Assembly: GCA_033852165.1 (NCBI GenBank)
Contig: JAWSUZ010000029.1
Location: 1-64,000, forward strand
DNA: 64,000 bases
Source of the DNA: Agarilytica sp033852165
Lineage (GTDB): Bacteria > Pseudomonadota > Gammaproteobacteria > Pseudomonadales > Cellvibrionaceae
Reading direction: 5' to 3'
Shown: one piece after another, positions 18,761-28,300 of the stretch
How positions within the stretch are numbered: the first letter of the stretch is position 1
Layout of the letters: each line of letters opens with the position of its first letter
Notes under the pieces: model-generated
Told to the model about the DNA's origin: nothing
Seen by the model: only the letters and a program-made list of their open reading frames with translations
Databases searched by the model: none
Translations under genes and position numbers: made by a program

Positions 18761-19153
18761 CTAAAAAGAGGAGGCTAACGAAGAAGCCATAGGAAAAAGA
18801 ATACCGCCCCATACAAACACCCAGATTAAGATGCTGAGTAATACCGCCGCTGACCCCATATCCTTGGCCCGCCCCGACAATTCGTGTTTTTCTGAGCCAA
18901 TCCGGTCAACCACAGCCTCGATTGCTGAATTAACCAACTCCACAATCAAAACAAAGATAACAGCCGACACCATCGCAACGCGCTCTAACACGCTAACAGG
19001 CAACCAAAACGCCAAAGGAATAAGGATCAATGCAGAAATCAACTCCTGCCGAAACGCGGCTTCGTTTACAAAACAAGCACGAAACCCCAGGTAAGAGTAA
19101 TAAAACGACTTCGCAAAACGCGTAAAACCTTTATTTTTAACCACCATGGCCAT
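18761..19153 (-). CDS. dgkA: Diacylglycerol kinase
   Basis: A 130-residue membrane enzyme recycling diacylglycerol to phosphatidic acid. The signature ELVNSAIEAVVDRIG is clear, preceded by EAAFRQE, and three transmembrane helices can be seen (about residues 35-55, 58-78 and 102-125). The length is normal. It follows the flavodoxin gene by 14 nt and probably shares its transcript. Confidence 0.93.
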   Translation of the reverse strand: MAMVVKNKGFTRFAKSFYYSYLGFRACFVNEAAFRQELISALILIPLAFWLPVSVLERVAMVSAVIFVLIVELVNSAIEAVVDRIGSEKHELSGRAKDMGSAAVLLSILIWVFVWGGILFPMASSLASSF

Positions 19154-19167
19154 AGATCTCTAGGGTT

Positions 19168-19710
19168 CTAATCTTGAATTTCGATAACAGAAGACTGCAT
19201 CTCAAATTGCTCGACTAGCTGAGCGCACCACTGATTAAGTCGCTGGGATGTTTGATCGGCTTGCTGATCTTCATCAAGACCTAAGCCCATAAATAAATCC
19301 TCTCCCTCCACTTTCGCCTTAGAGGCATCAAATTCATAGCCTTCGGTAGGCCAATAGCCAACAACGTTCGCGCCATTTTTCTTGATAACATCGTGCAGCA
19401 TTCCAAGCGCATCAAGAAAGAAGTCGCTATAGCCAAATTGATCACCTAAACCGTATAACGCAACGGTCTTCCCGGTAAAGTCGACTTCAGAAATATCATC
19501 CCAAAACTCCTCCCAGTCAGATTGAATCTGGCCAAAATCCCAGGTCGGAATGCCCAGAATGATACAGTCGTACTCGGTAAACTCAAGCTGAGTTACATCA
19601 GCAACGTCATGAACATCACACACTTCAGACCCAAAACGTTTCTGGATACGATAGGCGACAGACTCTGTATTTCCATCGTCACTACCAAAAAACAAACCTA
19701 TATCGGCCAC
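19168..19710 (-). CDS. Long-chain flavodoxin
   Basis: A 180-residue FMN protein used as a low-potential electron carrier. The phosphate-binding loop FGSDDGNTES starts at about residue 8, and the FMN isoalloxazine-stacking loops PTWDFGQ and YGLGDQFGYSD are present with the roughly 20-residue insertion of long-chain flavodoxins. The start is GTG at 19710 with AGAGG six bases upstream. The length and C-terminus resemble FldB, but FldA cannot be excluded. Confidence 0.92.
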   Translation of the reverse strand: MADIGLFFGSDDGNTESVAYRIQKRFGSEVCDVHDVADVTQLEFTEYDCIILGIPTWDFGQIQSDWEEFWDDISEVDFTGKTVALYGLGDQFGYSDFFLDALGMLHDVIKKNGANVVGYWPTEGYEFDASKAKVEGEDLFMGLGLDEDQQADQTSQRLNQWCAQLVEQFEMQSSVIEIQD

Positions 19711-20050
19711 ACCTTACCTCTGAATACTCTTGCGATTAGCGTCAAAGTGCGCATTCTCTCAACTTACCCCTCCCAACTCAACACATGCCCTTCTAACCGA
19801 CACGCCCCCTATGCTCCAAATATGAAATAAGCGGCATAAAAGGAATAAAAGCGGCAATGTTTATCCTCAAACAACGAGGTCAACACTGAACTTACTGCGC
19901 CAATATTTTGACCACTCGTTAAACAACCTAAAGGACAACCCATAAACCATTGATATTAAACAAGTTATTTTGTTGAGAAAATCTGGCACATATTTCGCTT
20001 TGTCTGTTTTATATGTGAACAGCTTGCCACCCAGCACTAGGTAACGATTT
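19711..20050. other. Divergent intergenic region between flavodoxin and GGDEF genes
   Basis: This 340-nt stretch has no believable gene; a minus-strand open frame inside it overlaps the GGDEF gene and has no family features. It should contain the promoters of the divergent flavodoxin and diguanylate cyclase genes. No clear operator palindrome or RNA gene was found. Confidence 0.5.
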
Positions 20051-20974
20051 ATGGTCAGATTAGCCTCCACAAGATCCGAAAACGGCGTAAAACAAAACGC
20101 CTTTGCTCCAGCCAATAGACTGATCAACGAAAATCGTCTCAAAGAACTGCGCTTCAACTTGGCTTACAACCTTTTGCAAACCAATTTGGACCTCAATGTT
20201 ACACTCGAACAGTTCTTCGAAAACCTACAGGATTTTGTGCAAACCACAGGGATGCTCTACATCCACGACTCATCCGGCACAGAAATTCAATTAGGCAAAT
20301 TAAGTGCCCACACGGCGGCTTACAATATCGCCACAGAGGAAACAAACCTCGGAAGAATTACCTTTTCACGAACAAAACGATTTGCGGCAACCGAACTTGC
20401 CGCACTAGAAATGATGATCGGAGTTCTTTTCTTCCCCCTCCGAAACGCACTTCAGTATCGACAAGCCGTTGACTCATCTATGCGCGACAACTTAACAGGA
20501 ATCGGCAATCGATATGCCTTAGAAGAAAACTTTGACCGAGAGATCAAACTGGCAAAACGACACGACCGCCCCTTAACCCTACTTATGATCGACGTTGATC
20601 ATTTCAAAAACGTAAATGATACGGTTGGTCACATCAACGGCGATAAAACACTGCAACAAATTGTGAAATCCACCCAGCAAACCCTACGAGAAACAGACCA
20701 GGTGTTTCGCTATGGCGGCGAAGAGTTTGTTGCGATATTGCATAACACAGGTCTTCATGAAGCCAAAGTCATCGCCGAGCGCATACGCGTTAACGTCGCA
20801 ATAACTCCGGTGCAACTCGACGATCAAGAACTATTTTGCACCGTCAGCATTGGTGTCAACTGTTTCAATGGCGAAGATTCCAGCGAACAATTACTTGCCA
20901 AGGCTGACTCAGCCCTCTATCAGGCCAAAAATGCTGGGCGAAATCGCGTCGAGGTTTGGAATGCGAATAGCTAA
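20051..20974 (+). CDS. GGDEF diguanylate cyclase
   Basis: A 307-residue protein. Residues 145-305 form a GGDEF domain with the active-site motif GGEEF (222-226), the start signature DNLTGIGNRYALEE and an inhibitory RxxD site (RETD, 213-216) five residues before the active site. It should therefore make c-di-GMP from two GTP and be feedback-inhibited. Residues 1-140 have no transmembrane segment and resemble a degenerate GAF/PAS-like sensor, so the enzyme is probably soluble. The cognate effectors are not evident; the FHA-TadA pilus locus next door is a candidate only by position. Confidence 0.9.
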   Translation: MVRLASTRSENGVKQNAFAPANRLINENRLKELRFNLAYNLLQTNLDLNVTLEQFFENLQDFVQTTGMLYIHDSSGTEIQLGKLSAHTAAYNIATEETNLGRITFSRTKRFAATELAALEMMIGVLFFPLRNALQYRQAVDSSMRDNLTGIGNRYALEENFDREIKLAKRHDRPLTLLMIDVDHFKNVNDTVGHINGDKTLQQIVKSTQQTLRETDQVFRYGGEEFVAILHNTGLHEAKVIAERIRVNVAITPVQLDDQELFCTVSIGVNCFNGEDSSEQLLAKADSALYQAKNAGRNRVEVWNANS

Positions 20975-21402
20975 TACTTATATTGTTCGGTAGTTTTACT
21001 AACGGGATGTTATTAATGAATACAGTCTTTGACATGCTAACGGGGCATTATTAATGGATTATTCCTGGGCGTAGTGTTGCCCAATGACATTTGAAACAGA
21101 AGAATTGTTGCTATCACACACCGAATCTATAGGTGCTGACTGTTTGTATTTAGCGAGGAGTTTGGGCAAGACGGTGGACAATGGCCGAATTGCAAAACAA
21201 GCCTAAAGCTCGAGTTCAATAATTGTGATTTAGGCCCGTTTCAAGAGTTTTTACTAGGAACAAAATCGGACCAGTTGCATAAATCTATTTAAACCTAGCA
21301 GCTGCACAGTATTATTTACGAGTTCACGTCAGCCCAGAGAAAGACTCATGAAATATCAATTACACTGGCCCTTTGATATTCCTATTCAAGAGCTTCTGCA
21401 AT
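20975..21402. other. Convergent intergenic region with imperfect direct repeats and possible gene remnants
   Basis: The GGDEF gene and the Tad/toxin operon converge here. Two 21-bp imperfect direct repeats (20999-21019 and 21037-21057, 17 matching positions) are present. Further on, coding-like fragments occur in different frames: a 40-codon frame at 21084-21206, and a short run around 21210-21296 reading as LEFNNCDLGPFQEFLLG in another frame. They may be remnants of a decayed immunity or toxin-tip gene. No strong terminator was found. Confidence 0.35.
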
Positions 21403-21660
21403 TCAGAAAACATCTGGCGACAATGATCTAGATAAATATTTACTTGGAGAGTTTCTTACCTTCTCTGCAAATAATCTTACCCAGCTAGGGTCAGAATTTA
21501 CTAACTCACACTCTTCAACACTCAGCTTTAAATTTAATTTTGCATCGACGAAACTTTTCGGAGAGTAGGGTACGGTTAAAATATACCCGCCTTGATCTAT
21601 CTTATATAAGATATACTCCCACGGTTTTTGATCGATTTTTTCAGCTCTAATTTTAGCCAT
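21403..21660 (-). CDS. Small protein downstream of the TadE-RHS toxin (second immunity candidate)
   Basis: An 85-residue cytoplasmic protein starting MAKIRAEKIDQKPWEYILYK with AAGGG seven bases before the ATG; an alternative TTG lies two codons upstream. It is rich in Lys, Glu and aromatic residues, with no signal peptide or membrane helix. I do not recognise the family. Its place as the last gene of the Tad-toxin operon, 28 nt after the 212-residue gene, and its small acidic/basic soluble character suggest an orphan or accessory immunity protein. That function is inferred from position only. Confidence 0.6.
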   Translation of the reverse strand: MAKIRAEKIDQKPWEYILYKIDQGGYILTVPYSPKSFVDAKLNLKLSVEECELVNSDPSWVRLFAEKVRNSPSKYLSRSLSPDVF

Positions 21661-21688
21661 AAACAAACCCTTTTCTTAACAAACACGT

Positions 21689-22327
21689 TTATTGCAACAT
21701 AGCTAGATCTTCATAAAGATCTGGCACAAAAGGATAAAATTCCCCCCACGACTTTTGGGAGGAGTTTTCTTTGTAATACTCCAATATTTTGACAGAGTAC
21801 TCTTCAAAATCCCGAGTCTTTAAGAGACCTTTTAGAATCATTCTTCGTAGAGGCATTGGATTAGGAATAAACCCACCAATATCGTTAGAATCAAGCCCTT
21901 CTGAATACTCATACACGTCCATAATCGTCTCAAACTTTTCCAAAAACGGTAAAACGTCCTCAAAAACCATCGTTCTAAAATATGGATGTATTCTTTCAAT
22001 ATCCCTATCGTTATAAATATGATAATCCTTATTGTTTATCAATTTTTCAAATCTTCGGCTAGAAATATAAATTGTATACAGGTCTTTTTTCAACCCGAAC
22101 TTAGAATAATATTTTTTTAAAAGATCTTCGACCTCAACAAAAACCCGCCTTCCGACTATTTGCCCTCCAAGATCAAAAGATCCCGTCCATTTATTATATG
22201 AAAAAATAATTTCTATACCTGAAACTTTTGATTTCAATCTAACAACACCTGGCCCTGAACTTATAGGCTTAAACCCCGTCTTCAAATACTTTTCCAACCC
22301 GACAACCAGGTCTCTTTTTGAATACAT
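21689..22327 (-). CDS. Putative immunity protein of the TadE-RHS toxin
   Basis: A 212-residue soluble protein of unrecognised family with no leader or membrane segment. Its ATG at 22327 is only 2 nt from the toxin stop codon, so it is very probably translationally coupled. Such tight placement after the variable end of an RHS toxin is the standard position of the cognate immunity gene. Both this gene and the toxin tip look AT-richer than the pilus genes, as expected for an exchangeable toxin-immunity cassette (an impression; composition was not computed). A protein-protein inhibitor of the nuclease tip is the expected role. Confidence 0.72.
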   Translation of the reverse strand: MYSKRDLVVGLEKYLKTGFKPISSGPGVVRLKSKVSGIEIIFSYNKWTGSFDLGGQIVGRRVFVEVEDLLKKYYSKFGLKKDLYTIYISSRRFEKLINNKDYHIYNDRDIERIHPYFRTMVFEDVLPFLEKFETIMDVYEYSEGLDSNDIGGFIPNPMPLRRMILKGLLKTRDFEEYSVKILEYYKENSSQKSWGEFYPFVPDLYEDLAMLQ

Positions 22328-22329
22328 AT

Positions 22330-25300
22330 TTAAATACTCTCCATACCGCTAATAACATCACCCGTGTCTGAATCATATATTTTAACCCATGATGGGTCGA
22401 TAGACTTAGCATTCAACGTATCTAGACTAACCAGGGGATTTCCGCTCACAGAACTCGTTGGGTTAATCGAAATGCTTCTAACAGCAAGCTCGGATTCACG
22501 CAATGCTGCATTTTGATTCGGAGTCAATCGAGTCGTTGACTTTAATTTATTTTCAATAACGATATAGTCTTCAACAATATTCCCACCAGCATTACGCCCC
22601 CATTTAACATATAGCTGGTCAGCAACAAAGTAATCGCCGGAGTTATTATAGGTCAGTTGAACTTGTGAATACATATCGTACTCATCCAAGTTTACATTAT
22701 AGTCATTTGAAACAACACTTTTAAGCTGATTATACTCCTCTGAATTCCGGTCACTAATTTTTGCTAATACAGTATCCTGCTCAAAATGACGCCCTGATCG
22801 TGTCCTATTTTTAAAGAATTCGGTACGGCTCCAACTAGACCAACTAGGATCACTTTGACGCAATTCCCAAGCATAACCCGGATCTTCCTTGACTCTAAGC
22901 CACTTATTATCAAGGTCCGCAGGGCTTGCGTTTAACAAATCGATTAAATCTGCCCCTATCCTTGAATCAGCTAAATCTCGATCTAACTCATCTAATCGCG
23001 ATGCAGGCCAATTCAGAGGATCCGCCTGTTCAAGGTATTCTGTCAATTTAGGGTGCTGATTTAGATTAAGGTATCGTGAATACCGCGTTACAGACTCACC
23101 CGAAATCGTTGAGACTCGATAGCTTCCTGCGGTCGGATCAATTACCGCCTCATATTCACCATCAGGCAACCTTCCTCCGGGCAACCACTGTTCATTTGCT
23201 CCAAACTCATTCCCATTCGGTACTCGAACGTTTAAGGATCTCGGATCATCAAAATCAACACGAACCAATTCATCAAAATCTAAAGTATTGTCTTTTAAAC
23301 CTAGAGCTTTTTCTAGAAGTCGAGGATTTCCTCCCGTTTCAAGCAACAAGCGATCCGCATCAGCTCGCGGCATAACAAACTCTGTACCATCAGGCTTAGG
23401 TACAGACCATTGTTCAAAGTCAGAACGAACAACAAATCGTGTTGCCCCATCGTCAAATCTCGATAAATGCCTAGTAACATAAGCCTTACCTAAATAATCC
23501 TCTGGATTTACTGGCCGGCCACTCTTCTCCTTTCCTAATACAACCAATAATTCAGAGTTTTCTTCCGCTGATTGTTTAAATGCAGAATGACCCAACCCAG
23601 CTTCGATTCGCTCTAAGGCATCGTCAGCAAAATTCTGAGCATCAACCTTATACAAGGCCTCGTAGGGCATACTTGCTAATAATGGGTAATCATCGATATA
23701 TTTTGCAGCCAGTTGTGCTGCACGACGTTTGATACCATCAAACAGAAATTTTGCGGTCGCCTCTTTTAATGCCTCTCTTGATGCAACCGATGTTGCGCCC
23801 ATACGAACTGCGATTGATACCGACTTTTCAATAGTTGTTTCAACTAGTCTTGCGACAGCTTTAACGCTCTTGCCTGCTAACGAAACCCACTCAATAGGGG
23901 TAAACATAGTAACGATGTCAAAAACCAGCATCGCAGCATCAAAATCAATGGCTTCGAGTTCTTTGTCGTACTCGTAGCGCGGCATGTTGCTCTCTCTGGC
24001 CATGCTAACCCTGATTTCTTCAGCAATATTTTCATAACTTTCCTTAAGAGTCCTTACACTTGCCCACCCCGAAGTATCACGACACCCCTGCCCTCTTTGA
24101 TTACAAACACGTTTTGGCTCGCCACTATTTGTGAAAGCCTCAAGATCGGCCATATACGAATCGTAAGCGGTAACAACCCTTTCATCTTTAAACCAAGAAT
24201 CATAAAATCGTTTTAAAACGATTTTATATAGAGGCTCTAAATTAACCATTGCGGCTTGGCCTTCATCCCGAGCAAGACCAACCGCTCTGACAACCTCAAT
24301 TACTTCGTCATGTGTAACCAGTTCTCCTAGCGCATACCTAACTTCCGAAGCAATATCATAATCTGTAGCATCCGCACTAATCATTAGCACGCTACCAGCC
24401 TGATCAAAAACATCCTTATCTTTTACATCATCATAGCGAACGCCTATTTGGTGCAAGCCGTAAGTTAACTCGCGCAATATCTCCGGGTTTGGCAAATCTA
24501 CAATCTGATCAACTTCTCGTTTCGCATACGTACCAATCGTCCCAATCAAAATCTGCGCTTGATTAGCATCTTTAGGTAAAGTAAAAACGACTTTGTGTTC
24601 GACTGGAACCTGTCCGGAGCCAAACATTCTGTCGCCAGTTTGATCGGTATAAATAATCCTCGCCAACGTACTTCCATGCAGCGTGTTCACTGGCATATCA
24701 ACATCAGAGGTGAACAAATCCACCCCGCTCGAAAATACTTGTTGGCGCGCCAACATTTCCTCATTAGGATCGGAAAATCCACACGACGTTAAACCGTTAA
24801 TCGCATAAACATGATCCATAGTAATAACTGGACCCGAGCTACCCGAAGGTGTGCTAGCTTGTAAACCTAAAGGGTCAATTAATTCAATAGGGTTTGCATT
24901 GGCATAAAGATAGGTATTCAGCCCACCGGACTGACCCAAAGGATCAGAAGTTAAATAACGACCCGTGTTCGGGTTATAGGTACGCCGGTAGTTGTAGTGA
25001 TAACCAGATTCGTTATCGAAATAGTGCCCTGGCAAGCGAATATTAAACTCAAATGATTCGCCATTATTATCAACGTCGTCGTTAAGGTAGGCTTTACCGA
25101 AGGGGTCGTAATTCGCGGCCCAAACGGTGTAGGCATTTTTGTTGGTAATGCTGCGCGGTGATCCGAGATGGTCGGTGTGAATGATGTAAGTGTCGTCGTT
25201 TGCGATAACGACGATGGGTCTTTCGTCTAGGTAGAGATATTGTTTGGTTATTTCGCCATCTTCATTGGCTTCGGCGAATAATTTTTTATCTTCATACAAA

Positions 25301-28300
25301 TAGTAAGTCGTTTGTTCCCGATCCGCTAAATGCAGGGTTTTCTTAATACGTTCCCCGCGAGCGTTATAGGTATACTCCGCGACCAACTTACCTTTTATAT
25401 ACAGTTTTAAGGGGCGTTGTTCGCTGTTGTATTTATATTCACGTTCGCCAAAAATTGTTGGACTGCCGGAAGAGTTATAGCTGACTCTATCTCCCACCAT
25501 AGAATCGGCCACACCGACGAGGCGATTACTTTCTTCTTCGTATACCGCTATTTGTGTCGAGGTTTTGCTATCGAGTTCGTGCCCGGAAACATTGGCACTC
25601 TGTAGATCGGTGCGGACTCGGTTACCGGTTTTATCGTAGTAGTAGCGATGCTCGCCGGACTGAGTATTTGCCGAGCGCAAACCACCTTGGGTGTTATATG
25701 CATATTGCTCGGTAAATTCGCCGTCTTTATTCTGCCAGTGAAGGCTTTCGATTTGTCCATTGTCGCTAAAGCCGTAGGACAACTTGAGGGTTTCTTCATC
25801 GTCTATCGTCGTGATATTTCCATAAGCGTCACGCTGAACGGTTCGTGCAATTCCGTTACCAAATACCATACTTGTTCGCGTACTGGAATCATTTTTCGTA
25901 TTCAACTCACCCAAAAGTGTTTCATCAAAGAGTAAACCCTCGCGCTGAATCGCACGTAGTTTCCCAACCTTAGGACCAGAGGCATGGTAGAAATAGGTAA
26001 GTGTACGCTCGCTCTGAAACTGTTTACGGGTGAGGTTACCGAGTTTGTCATATTCATTTTTTGTAACGTATTCAAAGTCGTCAATAATACGCGTATGGCT
26101 TTTAACGAGACCCTCGCGGGTATAGGAATACCGTGTTATTTCATTCGGACCAGATATTTCCAAAACACGCCCATTAATATCGTAGGTAAGCGTATGAACA
26201 CCCTCAGGCTTATTCGCTTCGATTAAGCGACTGGAAGCATCGTATCGGTATTTTTTAACATTATTTTCTGCGTCTCTATGGGCAACAAGATTACCAGCGG
26301 CATCGTATTGAAATATTTCGCGACCAGTTTCTGGGCTTTCTTTTTTGACCAGTCGACCGAAATCATCGTAATGATATTGTGTTACGTTCCCACGGGCGTC
26401 CTCAACTTCTTGCATCGCGTTTTTGATATTGTAGGAAAAACGTGTGACGAGATTGCCCGGTTTTTCGATACTGAGTAATTGTCCAGAATCATTGTAGTGG
26501 GTTTGAATACTTTTACCGGAGTCACTGGCATAGTTTACGCTTCCTGTCGATTTATCATGCTGTAAACTTACACGCTTGCCATCTTTTTCGATTTCGCGAA
26601 CGCGGCCATCGAGGTCGTACAAATACCCAATAGTTTCGAAAATTTCACCATCAAAACTTTCAAATTGATTTTGAACCATGCGGTTTTCACTGTCGAACTC
26701 CCATGATTCTTCGTTACCAGCCAAATCCCTGACCGACACCAGGCGGTCTGCTTCATCGTATTGAAAATACATCACCTGACCACTGGGACGCGCGATGGAT
26801 TCCTGCTTACCCGTCGAGGTGTAGGTATATTGTGTCTCGCGCTGTCCTTCGACTAGCCTCGTTATCTGGCCGCGTGCATTGTAATTCAGCACACGAACAA
26901 TACCCCGGCTTTCCACACGCGTTGGCCGACCATAGGCATCGTAGGCCAGTACCTTTTGCAGCTCTCCAGACGGCCCACGAAATGTCACCACCTGATTGCT
27001 GGAGTTATATGTCATGGTCGAAATATCATCTACATCACTTCGAGGCCCATCGATAGACGTTAACAGGCCTTTTTTATCATAAACAAGACGTGTCTCTTTG
27101 CTGATCGCTTCGAAGCCTTCTTCACGCGGTGACCAGCCCTCTTCTCTAACAGAAACCACTTGATTAAATGCGTTGTATTGATAAGTCTTCAGGTGGCTGC
27201 CTTCGCCTTTAATACTCGGCTCTATCACCCGAGCGGGTAAATGTGTATCCCCCTCAAATTCATAACGGGTGTGACTGAGCAATGTACCCGCTCGCCCCAT
27301 CACCTTAATTTCGCTGACACGCCCGTAATCATCAAAACGCCGATGAACGGTTTTACCATCTTTATAAACGGTTTTAACCAGTTGCTTTTGGTTGTCATAA
27401 AAGTATTGAATATCGCCTTGGCCACAACTATCACAGCCCGGTCCACGAACTTCAGTTACAAGGGCAATGCCATCCCTGATTTCTGTTTTATAGACACTGA
27501 CATTACCAAGACTGTCGGTAGTATGCGTTTCACCTTTAAAGTATTTCAGTGTGACCCGGCCAACGCCATTGTGATGTTCCGTAGAAATACCGCGTCCTTG
27601 ATTATCGTATTGATATGTCGCAAAGCGAATTTCCGCTTCGTTGGTAATACCGGTCAAATGATGAGGATGTTCGCTGTTCTCGTAATGGTAACGCTTGCTT
27701 CCGCCATCGGGATAAATCACAGAGGCAAGGTTGCCCTTATCGTCGTAGGTATAACGAATAGTCTTGCCTGCGGAATCAAATACGGATTTTAGTCGCTTAT
27801 TTTTGAAATAATCAAAGGATAGCATTCGCCCCTGCTCATCACTGACTTTACGAAGAAAGCCATCAGCGGTATAGGAAAATGAAAGCTGAAGACCCGCAGG
27901 TGAAATAATGCGAACCGCTTTACCGGAACGATCAAACTGCGTGGCATAACCGTCGCGGCGAAACCATATTGCGCGAATAAAATCATCATCCCGTAATTCC
28001 AAATATCCATCCGTCGATAACACAGCATCGTAGCGACTTGCTTTGTTTGACTCAAAAAATGCAATACGTCGACCGTCGGATTGCACAATACTTTTTTGTC
28101 CCTTGCCGTGGTCGCTTAAATTGAGTTGATAGCTATGTCGCCAACCGCGCCCCACTTCGTGGGCCAATCCGACATTATGACTGTTATAAGTTCGGCTGAA
28201 CTGTAAACCAAAAACCCCGCCCAGAGAGTAGAGATCCACTTCGCGTTGAATTTTATTACCCGTTACGATATTGATGGGGTTACCGCCTTTGGAGCTAGGC

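Noticed and set aside
27241..27792. Long plus-strand open frames antisense to the RHS gene, up to 183 codons
   Set aside because: They mirror the YD-repeat coding frame on the other strand and show no start signals or family features.
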